Positions 1-8,500 of a stretch of DNA of 47,363 nucleotides are shown here, piece after piece. The position numbers were made by a program, and so were the translations under genes. Position 1 is the stretch's first letter. Each line of letters starts with the position of its first letter. The notes beneath the pieces are model-generated. The model had not been told where the DNA came from, searched no databases, and worked only from the letters and a program-made list of their open reading frames with translations. Source of the DNA: Bacteroidales bacterium (GTDB lineage Bacteria > Bacteroidota > Bacteroidia > Bacteroidales > UBA10428); assembly GCA_016928305.1 (NCBI GenBank), contig JAFGKY010000100.1:1-47363 (forward strand), in the 5' to 3' direction.

Positions 1-2
1 AG

Positions 3-2894
3 CTCACTGAAGCCGAAGTGGATGTCATGGTGGCGAACAACGGGTACCTCACCGGAGTGACCTGGGCAGACATACCCGATGTCCCGGCCGACCTGGCTGA
101 TGGAGATGATAATACCCAATTAACAGAAACAGAGGTAGATGCAATGGTGGCCAATAACGGCTATTTAACCATGGAGGTGGATGGGGATGCGACCAATGAA
201 ATTCAGGATTTAAGCATTGACGGGCATCTGTTAACCATTTCAGGAGGAAGTACGGTCCAAATCCCGGACAGCGTTAACGATGCGGATCATGATCCTTTGA
301 ATGAACTGCAGGATTTAAGTTTAAAATTTAATATTCTGTCACTCAGCAAAGACGGCAGACCCGACCAGGTTGATCTCAGTCCTTATCTTGACAATACGGA
401 TGAACAATCATTATCAATTGATGGGCACCAGTTAACCATCTCCAATGGAAATGCCATTACATTACCCGATAGTGTGATTGACGATGATGCCGATCCGGTA
501 AATGAAATCCAGCAACTGGTTTTAGCCGGCCATCAGTTAAGCCTGACCAACGGAAACACCATTCAGTTGCCCGACAGTGCCAATGATGCGGATGCCGATC
601 CGACCAATGAATTGCAGGTACTGACAATAGGACACGATACCATTTACCTGAGTAACGGAGGATATGTAAAACTGCCTGCGTCTACAGGTTTTAGCGGTGA
701 TTTTAACGACCTGCTAAACAAGCCTGATATAACAACAACGCCCAATGTTCTGGTTGGTCCGGGAGCCGGTGAAAACACACCACCTGACAGAAATATTGTG
801 GCTGTTGGTGATTCGGCTTTGCATAATAATGGAGTTGGGACAACAGAAATTTATCATGCAACTGGTAATACAGCAATAGGTTCAAAAGCTTTATTTTCAA
901 ATACGCTTGGATTTTCTAACACGGCAAGTGGTTGCAAGGCTCTTGTTTTGAATACAGAAGGATTTGAAAATACAGCAAATGGTTCTTATTCACTTTATTC
1001 AAATACTGTTGGAAGCAAAAACTCTGCGTATGGAACTTATGCACTATATTTCAATACTTCTGGAGATGGTAACACTGCAACTGGTTATGGTGCTCTACGA
1101 AAAAATACCACAGGAATTGTTAATACTGCAAATGGATATAATGCACTCGAATATAATACCATTGGATTCTCCAACACTGCAAATGGTTATGAAGCACTTC
1201 GTTCAAACACTGAAGGATTTGAAAATACAGCATATGGTTCCCAGGCACTCCTTAGCAATACTATTGGTGTTCATAACGTTGCAATTGGTGTTGGAGCTCT
1301 CTCGCAGAATATCAATACAAATAATAATACAGCTGTTGGCGCCTTTGCGCTCCTGGATAATAACAGTGGAGATAGGAATACAGCTATGGGTTGTAATGCA
1401 CTTAAATCAAATACAACTGGAATTTCAAACACAGCCAGTGGTTACAATTCTCTTGTTTTGAATACAGAAGGATTTGAAAATACAGCAAATGGATCCTATT
1501 CACTGCATTCAAATACCTTAGGAAGCCGTAACTCTGCGTATGGGGTTTGTGCACTATATTCAAATATTTCTGGAGGTGATAATACTGCAACTGGTCATGG
1601 GGCACTTCGTGCTAATACAGAAGGTAATTTAAATACTGCCAATGGTTGTCAGGCACTTTATTCCAATACAACCGGGTATAATAATACAGCTGATGGTTGT
1701 CGTGCGCTCTATTCTAATACTGTAGGATATGACAACACGGCAAATGGCATGGAAGCTTTAGCATCCAATACAACAGGTAATAGCAACACAGCAAGTGGCT
1801 ACCAGGCGCTTTTTGCCAATACCACAGGAAATGAAAACACTGCATATGGCAGGGGAGCTCTTATATACAATACCACAGGCGATAAAAACACCGCAAATGG
1901 TTGGGGATCACTGGGTAACAATTCAGTGGGAGATAATAATACGGCAAATGGTTGGGGTGCACTAGCCAGTAATACCACAGGGAGTAATAATATTGCTTGT
2001 GGCTATAGAGCGCTTCTGAATAATAACGGACACTCAAACACTGCAATGGGAGCAAGAGCTTTAATTAGCAATACAACTCAAAGTAACCTTGTGGCAATTG
2101 GTGATGAAGCATTATGTAACAACGGGATTGGAGCGACCGGTACTCTCCAGTCAACCCGAAATACAGCTGTGGGTTCTAAAGTTTTATATGCAAATACCAT
2201 AGGATACTCCAATACTGCCAACGGTTATGAAGCATTATACAACAATACCGAGGGTAATTTTAATACTGCAAATGGAGACCGTACGCTTTATAACAATACC
2301 ACAGGTGATAATAACACCGGCATAGGATATCAGGCACTATACAGCAACAGTACGGCAAATTATTGTACCGGCCTAGGATACCGGGCCCTTTTCAATGCTA
2401 CAGGTAATAACAATACTGCCATAGGGTATTTTGCAGGTAGTGATATTACTTTTGGCAGGAACAACATCGCTATTGGTTCCAACGCCCAGGTACCTTTTCC
2501 CATGGCCGATGATCAGGTTAGGATTGGTAATGAGTTTATTTCATACGCAGGAATACAGGTGGCCTGGACTATTACTTCGGATATACGCTTTAAGGAATCC
2601 GTCAGGGATTTGCCATACGGACTCAACTTTGTCAGTAGGCTCAAACCTGTTGATTACATCCGGAAAAACAACGAAGCCGGAACCCGCGAGGCAGGCTTTA
2701 TTGCCCAGGATGTGGAAGCCCTGCTTGAAGAGATGGATATTGACGACAGCGGTATGATCAGTAAAGGTCATGATGGAACGCTGGAGCTGCGGTATAACGA
2801 TTTTATTCCCATACTTACCAAAGCGATACAGGAGCAGCAGGCTATGATCGAAGAACTGAAAAAAGAAATTGAATTGCTGAAATTACGGGAATAA
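3..2894 (+). CDS. Repeat-rich tail-fibre/adhesin-like protein with C-terminal peptidase S74 domain (5' partial)
   Basis: The frame is open to the first base of the window, and the residues before the GTG at 18 (LTEAEVD) match the later repeat LTETEVDAMVANNGYLT, so the true start lies upstream. Counting from the GTG: residues 1-60 hold two LTExEVDxMVANNGYLT units. About 60-230 carries roughly 35-residue beta units of the type NEIQxLxLxGHQLSLTNGN..LPDS. About 260-835 is a long array of 17-residue NTAxGxxALxxNTTGxx units. About 850-920 is a peptidase S74 intramolecular chaperone domain (SDIRFKESV, FIAQDVEAL), followed by a coiled-coil tail (IQEQQAMIEELKKEIELLK). In known S74 proteins this domain drives trimerisation of a fibre and may cleave itself off. 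There is no T9SS tail. The likely role is a trimeric surface fibre or adhesin; the ligand is unknown. Confidence 0.85.
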   Translation, partial: LTEAEVDVMVANNGYLTGVTWADIPDVPADLADGDDNTQLTETEVDAMVANNGYLTMEVDGDATNEIQDLSIDGHLLTISGGSTVQIPDSVNDADHDPLNELQDLSLKFNILSLSKDGRPDQVDLSPYLDNTDEQSLSIDGHQLTISNGNAITLPDSVIDDDADPVNEIQQLVLAGHQLSLTNGNTIQLPDSANDADADPTNELQVLTIGHDTIYLSNGGYVKLPASTGFSGDFNDLLNKPDITTTPNVLVGPGAGENTPPDRNIVAVGDSALHNNGVGTTEIYHATGNTAIGSKALFSNTLGFSNTASGCKALVLNTEGFENTANGSYSLYSNTVGSKNSAYGTYALYFNTSGDGNTATGYGALRKNTTGIVNTANGYNALEYNTIGFSNTANGYEALRSNTEGFENTAYGSQALLSNTIGVHNVAIGVGALSQNINTNNNTAVGAFALLDNNSGDRNTAMGCNALKSNTTGISNTASGYNSLVLNTEGFENTANGSYSLHSNTLGSRNSAYGVCALYSNISGGDNTATGHGALRANTEGNLNTANGCQALYSNTTGYNNTADGCRALYSNTVGYDNTANGMEALASNTTGNSNTASGYQALFANTTGNENTAYGRGALIYNTTGDKNTANGWGSLGNNSVGDNNTANGWGALASNTTGSNNIACGYRALLNNNGHSNTAMGARALISNTTQSNLVAIGDEALCNNGIGATGTLQSTRNTAVGSKVLYANTIGYSNTANGYEALYNNTEGNFNTANGDRTLYNNTTGDNNTGIGYQALYSNSTANYCTGLGYRALFNATGNNNTAIGYFAGSDITFGRNNIAIGSNAQVPFPMADDQVRIGNEFISYAGIQVAWTITSDIRFKESVRDLPYGLNFVSRLKPVDYIRKNNEAGTREAGFIAQDVEALLEEMDIDDSGMISKGHDGTLELRYNDFIPILTKAIQEQQAMIEELKKEIELLKLRE
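795..2425 (+). repeat. Coding tandem array of 51-bp units with higher-order duplication
   Basis: About 30 degenerate 51-bp units encode the 17-residue motif NTANGYxALYSNTTGxx. A block beginning near 924 recurs near 1434, exactly ten units (510 bp) later, with nearly identical sequence over at least four units. A different block beginning VAVGDSALHNNG (798) recurs as VAIGDEALCNNG (2091). The array has therefore grown by segmental duplication as well as single-unit slippage. Confidence 0.85.
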
Positions 2895-2940
2895 TGTTGA
2901 ATCCAAAACCGTACACCTCAAAATCAGGATGAAAAATAAT

Positions 2941-3498
2941 GATGTCTGTCTTCTTTTCAAATTGTCCAAATCACATGAATATTAACTATAATTAAAATAG
3001 AGGAGAAATACTTATGCGAATCAATTCATTAACAGTCAATCTTGACAGTAACCAGGGAGCAAATATCCCTGTGAGAATTACCGTTAATTACACTATTCAA
3101 AATAATGCGGAAGTCGGCAGTCGAAATGTTCCTCTTATATGGCTTCTTACTCTTCGAATCGTTGCTCAAGGAATGAAGATGGTAAAACTTCCAAATGTAC
3201 CGCCATACCCACAGCTTGTCACAAGGGAATGGACACCTGGCTATCCGATAGGTCCAAATCTTGTTATACCTGAGGGTAGTCAGGTTGGATACACTGCCAA
3301 CCATATTTTTGAGCACGTTATTCCCAGACAACAGATAGCAGTCCCGAATATGAATGACTATTACAGGTTCTTTATTCAATTGGTACCAAGAGATATTTTA
3401 GTAAATCCAGAATTCGTTTTTGTTTTGTATGATCAGAATCTCGGGTAATAGTTACTTTTTGACAGGTTTCTGCTGTTTTATTATCGAAGACAGACATC
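2941..3498. repeat. Perfect 13-bp inverted repeats flanking a single gene
   Basis: GATGTCTGTCTTC at 2941-2953 is matched by its exact reverse complement at 3486-3498. The pair encloses the gene at 3014-3448 and little else. No target-site duplication or transposase is visible, so this could be a tiny mobile unit or a coincidence. Confidence 0.45.
3014..3448 (+). CDS. Unrecognised 144-residue protein
   Basis: I do not recognise the family. The protein has no cysteine, no signal peptide and no membrane segment. It is rich in beta-forming and proline-containing stretches (IPVRITVNYTIQ, LPNVPPYPQL, FIQLVPRDILVNPEFVFVLYD), suggesting a compact all-beta cytoplasmic protein. The start is supported by a strong Shine-Dalgarno sequence AGGAGA at 3001-3006, seven bases before ATG. 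That is unusual for Bacteroidota, where such sequences are rare, and may mark a transferred gene. It stands alone between 13-bp inverted repeats, downstream of the S74 fibre gene. A structural or phage-related role is conceivable from that neighbour, but nothing in the sequence proves it. Confidence 0.65.
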   Translation: MRINSLTVNLDSNQGANIPVRITVNYTIQNNAEVGSRNVPLIWLLTLRIVAQGMKMVKLPNVPPYPQLVTREWTPGYPIGPNLVIPEGSQVGYTANHIFEHVIPRQQIAVPNMNDYYRFFIQLVPRDILVNPEFVFVLYDQNLG

Positions 3499-3504
3499 TT
3501 TAAT

Positions 3505-3859
3505 TTCCCCTTGCTGATCGGTGATTGCCCCTCTGCTGATCGGGGGTTGCACCCCCGATCTTTTATGACCGGAATTAAAGAAGGTTCTTTGGCTCGTTGT
3601 ATATGCTGGCATTCGCCGGTTCAGGCAAAAGTCGCATCGTCATGCCGTCCGGAGGACCCGGGATCGGTATCTTCGGCAGGTGCGCAAAAAATAACGGGGT
3701 TGAGTGAAAGAGAGTGACATTGCCTTGAATCGTTTTCATATGATCTGCTTGTTCGGACCGATTGCTTCGTCACGCAAAATCATGTGTTATCATGAACAAG
3801 CGATCATTTCGCGTTCCTCGCAATGACCTCACGGTTTAGCACTGTTGCAAAACTTCCCC
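3505..3859. repeat. Compound intergenic repeat, copy 1
   Basis: The element begins TTCCCCTTGCTGATCGG and ends with CCTCGCAATGACC..TTGCAAAACTTCCC (3816-3859). It contains a hairpin GATCGGGGG-TTGCA-CCCCCGATC at 3538-3560. A second, shorter copy with the same two ends lies at 4661-4866 in the same orientation. Short open frames here are products of the repeat, not genes. Confidence 0.65.
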
Positions 3860-3940
3860 ATGCTGATCGGGGGTTGCCCTTACTGATCGGGGGTTACCCC
3901 CAGCCACACAAGCTGGTCGGGGGTTGCACCCCCGACTTTA
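3860..3940. repeat. Cluster of GATCGGGGGTT hairpin motifs
   Basis: Three more copies of the CTGATCGGGGGTT motif follow directly, at about 3861, 3881 and 3912. The last forms a near-perfect hairpin GTCGGGGG-TTGCA-CCCCCGAC at 3916-3936. These are REP-like palindromes without a gene of their own. Confidence 0.6.
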
Positions 3941-4073
3941 TAAAATGGTTACTGGTCCGGCTGATTTCAGCTTTAACTGGTTTTTTCAGGCAGATAGTAT
4001 ATTAGGCACCCGGTTTTCGTAAAAATACAATGAATTAATCTCAAATCATATTAATAACTTAAAACTTAGTATC

Positions 4074-4547
4074 ATGAAAACAACCAATCCCATCAACAAA
4101 GCGGCCATAAGGCTGCTGGTATCCCTGGTCCTGATTTTTGCAATGAACTTCAGCATCCAGGCCCAGGACAAAAAGACCTGCCAGGCAAACAAGGATCTCA
4201 TTAAAGAGTACCTGGAAACCGTAAGCGGCAATGTAAAAACAGCAGCGATGATGGATAAATACATCGCCGACTGTGACAGCCTTCTGAAGAAACATATCAT
4301 AGCATTTGATGCTACCTTTCCGAAATATGAGCTGATTCCCGAAGATATGATCGCCGAAGGAGATCAAGTTGCGGTAAGGGCAAGGTTTAAAGGCACCCAT
4401 TCGGGTCCCATGGGTGATATCCAGGCCACCTATAAAAAGGCTGATTTGCCTGCTGTTGTTATATACCGGATTGCTGACGGTAAAATTGTTGAGCACTGGA
4501 TATTCCTTGATCAGCTAACCATGTTGAAACAACTGGGAATCATGTAA
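4074..4547 (+). CDS. Secreted SnoaL-like (ester cyclase / NTF2 fold) protein
   Basis: The N-terminus is a signal peptide (hydrophobic LLVSLVLIFAMNFSI, then QAQD). Residues about 38-155 resemble the SnoaL/NTF2-like family: an initial helix LIKEYLETVSG, a central strand region GDQVAVRARFKGTHSG, and the typical ending VIYRIADGKIVEHWIFLDQLTMLKQLG. SnoaL-like domains form a cone-shaped pocket for small hydrophobic ligands or act as cyclases. The actual ligand cannot be read from the sequence. The gene sits alone between the two compound repeat copies. The ATG at 4074 gives a proper signal peptide, which supports this start. Confidence 0.8.
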   Translation: MKTTNPINKAAIRLLVSLVLIFAMNFSIQAQDKKTCQANKDLIKEYLETVSGNVKTAAMMDKYIADCDSLLKKHIIAFDATFPKYELIPEDMIAEGDQVAVRARFKGTHSGPMGDIQATYKKADLPAVVIYRIADGKIVEHWIFLDQLTMLKQLGIM

Positions 4548-4564
4548 AATTCCCCGTGTTCCAG

Positions 4565-4602
4565 GACACCCTGCCAGGGTACCCCTACCCTGGCAGGGTG
4601 TC
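4565..4602. terminator. Perfect 17-bp stem hairpin after the SnoaL-like gene
   Basis: GACACCCTGCCAGGGTA and its exact reverse complement are separated by CCCC, 18 bases after the stop codon at 4547. There is no T-run after the stem, so it may be a REP-like palindrome or mRNA-stabilising hairpin rather than a simple intrinsic terminator. Confidence 0.6.
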
Positions 4603-4660
4603 ATATCACGCTTATTATAATAGGATTGGACCAGGCTCTTGTATAGAATATTATTGTTTT

Positions 4661-4866
4661 CCCCCTTGCTGATCGGCGATTGCACCCCCGAGTGTTCGAA
4701 ACTTGTATTTTTGAATCTTTCAATGGAAAAGTTATGCGCGTTCGATTCGATTGCCTGACTGCCGGCAGGCAGGCCACGTCGGCCCCAATCATTTTGGCCA
4801 AAGGAATAATCGCAGAAGGCCTCCTCGCAATGACCTTACGGTTTGGCATTGTTGCAAAACTTCCCT
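4661..4866. repeat. Compound intergenic repeat, copy 2
   Basis: It starts CCCCCTTGCTGATCGGCGATT and ends with CCTCGCAATGACCTTACGG..GCAAAACTTCCC (4823-4865). The last 43 bases match copy 1 (3816-3858) with only about four differences. The interior (for example GCCGGCAGGCAGGCC) differs from copy 1. This fills most of the stretch between 4548 and 4867. Confidence 0.65.
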
Positions 4867-4867
4867 G

Positions 4868-5149
4868 TTAATTATTGAAATACCTGAAATTGTGACGGTT
4901 ATCTTCAGTGTATTGTACCGGGAGCCAAATCTGAACCAGTTTATTTCCATCTATTGATACCGATTCCGTATCCATTGTTTTTTCAGCTGTGAACCACCGT
5001 ACAAAATCGTCATCGAGATCATCTTCGATGCTATTGATTAACCAATCCATTTCATAAAACTCAGCACCGCTCTTGTTTATTCCTTTTTGACCAGAAATGG
5101 AATTTCTCAGTAAAAAAGTAAGTATGGCTATTTTAATTATTGATTTCAT
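4868..5149 (-). CDS. Small secreted protein of unknown function
   Basis: Starting at the internal ATG (5149) gives a 93-residue protein with a clear signal peptide (MKSIIKIAILTFLLRNSISGQ). An acidic mature part follows (SIEDDLDDDFVRWFTAEKTMDTESV). I recognise no domain. A start 24 bases further upstream is possible but would put extra residues before the signal peptide. The stop codon lies immediately next to compound repeat copy 2. No operon partner is seen; the next gene fragment is on the opposite strand. Confidence 0.55.
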   Translation of the reverse strand: MKSIIKIAILTFLLRNSISGQKGINKSGAEFYEMDWLINSIEDDLDDDFVRWFTAEKTMDTESVSIDGNKLVQIWLPVQYTEDNRHNFRYFNN

Positions 5150-5267
5150 TGTAGTAAGCATTTTTGGATTCAAATAACGAATCTAAAATACATAATACAA
5201 ATCATGTGCCATAATTGAATTCCATGGCCGGATGGCCTGTATTTTGAGGTAGTGCAATAAGAATTAG

Positions 5268-5555
5268 GTTCCTTTTCGGCTGGTATCCCACCCGGATAAC
5301 CAGGTCTTTAACGATCGGTCAGGCGAAAAGGTATACCCGAATCCGGCTTCGGAAATATTGCACATTGAAACGGATGATCACGTGGTCGTTACACTGATAA
5401 ACAGCCTGGGAGAAGTGGTAAGGATAAAAACAGCGGACGGACCGATAACCCTCGATACCGCCAATTTACCGGGCGGTTTATATAATGTCAGCATTGCCAG
5501 GGGAAATCGTTTTACCATTTTTAGGGTAATAATTCAGCAAAAATTCGTAAATTGA
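5268..5555 (+). pseudogene. Orphan T9SS type-A sorting-domain fragment
   Basis: The frame opens after a TAG at 5265 and reads into a canonical T9SS C-terminal sorting domain: VYPNPASEILHIET, then LINSLGEVVRI, then LPGGLYNVSIARGNRFTIFRVIIQ. There is no in-frame ATG and no signal peptide or cargo domain in front. This is therefore the 3' end of a former secreted-protein gene. It ends 34 bases before the large secreted gene at 5590 on the same strand. Remnant status is inferred from the missing 5' part. Confidence 0.7.
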
Positions 5556-5589
5556 ATAATAATTTCTTCTAACCTAAATCTATCTGAAA

Positions 5590-8500
5590 ATGAGACAATC
5601 CTGTCTTCTGTTCATCGTTCTTACGATGACAGCCTCCATTGTATTATCGCAGGGCCTGGATAAAAAGGGAACCCTTTATGGGCATGATTTTTTCAGTAGT
5701 TGCAGCAGTGTGAGGAACAGCCGGTTTGGAGCAGGTGTAGCCGTTGGTGATATTGACCATAACGGATACGATGATATCGTATCTGTCGCGAACAAACGAT
5801 CGGAAATATGTATTTATTTCAGCATTGGTAATACAGAGCTGGAAAAGGGTCCTGTTATTGATGCATATGCTGCTTCGGTTACTGTAACTGATATAAATAA
5901 AGATCAATACGAAGATATTATTGCAGTCTATTATAATACGTTGAAGATCTATTATGGGGGTCCCGAAAGGGCAGCAATAGGCAATGATCAACTGATTATT
6001 TCTTTATTAATAAGTGAATGGGATTTATACGTTGTTAAAGCGGGTGATGTTGACGACGATGGTTACAATGATTTTATTGTTGGTTCACCTGATATGGACA
6101 GAGCCTATATTTTTTATGGCTCTTCCCTTAAGACCGGTCTTGCTTCAGAAATTATTCCGGCATATGATTTTTATAAAGCATGGGGCTATCTGGGGGATGT
6201 GAATAAAGATGGTTATGCAGACCATGTGATAAAACTCACGGATCAGTCTGATCCGGTTCAGAAGGTCGGTATCATTCTCGGTCCTGAGAAAGCCCTGCTG
6301 CATGCCTCGGGTGAAAACTCATCGGGGGAACTGGGTGATGGCACATTAAAGGATAATACTTCGTATGTTAAAGTGCAGACTGTTACAAATCATAAGATGG
6401 TCAGTGCAGGGAGAGGCTATAGCGTTATGGTTAAACAGGATGGCTCAATATGGAGCTGGGGAAAAAATGATTATGGACAACTGGGCCTTGGTAATACGCA
6501 AAAAGTTTCTGAACCTGTGCAAATAGGAAGAGACAGGAACTGGAAATTCGCTATTGCCGGTGCATATCATACTGCAGCCATAAAACAAGACGGGTCATTA
6601 TGGGTATGGGGAAGGAACAACGAAGGTCAGGTAGGGAATAATTCAGATAAGGATGTATATGCTCCTGTAATGGTAGGCACTCGCAATGATTGGAAGACCG
6701 TGGCTGTGGGGTATCTTCATACCGTGGCTGTTAAAAGAATGGACGGTTCTCTTTGGGCCTGGGGTGCAAACAGTCTGGGACAATTAGGGATCGGAACAAC
6801 GGATAGCAAAAGCGTGCCTGTAATGATAAACAGGACTCAAAAATGGGATACGGTTGCCAGCTCGCTTAATTTCACCATCGCTCTTCATTCTAACGGGACC
6901 TTATGGGGATGGGGGATTAATTACTTTGGCCAGCTGGGAGATGGTACAAATGATAATAAACCAAGACCTGTTCAGATCGGATCGGATAACAACTGGAAAG
7001 AAATAGCAGTCGGACTATATCATACCCTTGCTATTAAAAAAGACGGAACATTATGGGCATGGGGAAGAAATAATGCTTATCAGCTGGGTATCGGCTCACA
7101 ACCCGACCAGAACAGTCCTGTGCAGGTTGGTTCCGATGATAACTGGATACATATTTCATGTAATGAAACTTACAGCATGGCAATAAAAGCCAACGGCAGT
7201 TTATGGGGATGGGGGACAAATTCCGACGGACAAATGGGAACAGGAACAACCGGTATGTACCAGACTCCCCACATAATAAGCAATGAGATGTGGTCCATGA
7301 TCGCGTGCGGGATAAATCATTCGCTGGCCCTGAAAATGGTGGACATGCAAAATACCAGCTGGATAATTGAAGGCAATGAAACGGGTTCGGAATATACTTT
7401 TGGTGACCGCTGTGGCTCTGCCGGTGATATAAACGGAGACGGTTTCACCGACATGTTTATTTCAGATTATTATTACGATATGAAACCCGAATTAGAAGAT
7501 CATCTCGGGTATTGGGGCAAGGTCTATTTCTTCTATGGGGATGAAGCGTCCTCAACTCATCCAACCGGTTTTGAGACGGGCTTGTCGCTCACCGGTGCAG
7601 ATGTCACCATCAGCGGTGATTTTGTAACGGGGGCACTGGGCTACAGTGTTGCAACGGGTGATTTTAACAACGATGGTTATTCCGATGTGGCCATCGGGGA
7701 TCCCAGGGGAGCAGGAACTTGTTTTACCGGGGGTCAGCAGAGTTGGGATGAAACGGGATTTATCTATTATTATTTTTCGGATGAAGCTCCTCCCGATGTT
7801 GATGAGGATGGTGTGTCGGACTACATTGATAACTGTATCGGATTATTCAATCCCGATCAGGCCAACAACGATGATGACCGGTTTGGTGATGCATGCGACA
7901 ATTGTGATTATACAAATAATCCGGGACAGGAAGACAGCGATGGCGACGGTATGGGTGATGCATGCGATCCGTGTACAAGAGACGGACTAAATGATGCAGA
8001 CGGCGACGGATATTGCGATAATGAGGGTTTTCTGCAACCCAAGACCGGTGACAAAGATAATTGTCCTGCCGTTTCAAATCCGGATCAGGTTGACAGTGAT
8101 CAGGACGGATTGGGGGATGCCTGTGATAATTGTGATTTTGCTGATAATCCCGATCAACATGATGGTGATAACGATGGTGCTGGTGATGCCTGCGACAATT
8201 GCCCGGAAATGTCAAACTCAACGCAATCGGATCGGGATGGTGATGATGTTGGAGACATATGTGACAATTGCCCGGATACGCCGAATGACCAGACCAATTC
8301 AGATGGGGATGGACTGGGCGATGCCTGCGATAATTGTGATCTTGTTAATAATCCTGACCAGCATGATCGTGATAACGACAATGCTGGTGATGCCTGCGAT
8401 AATTGTCCCGATTTGTATAACGATGATCAGACCGATTCTGACCATGATGGTATCGGAAATGCGTGTGATCTTTGTCCTTACGATTTCTATAATGATAAGG

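Noticed and set aside
3511..4005. Two short plus-strand frames in the GC-rich repeats
   Set aside because: They translate the compound repeat and hairpins, have no ribosome binding site, and differ between repeat copies.
4565..4602. Integrase attachment site
   Set aside because: The perfect stem after a stop codon is better explained as a terminator or REP hairpin; no recombinase nearby.
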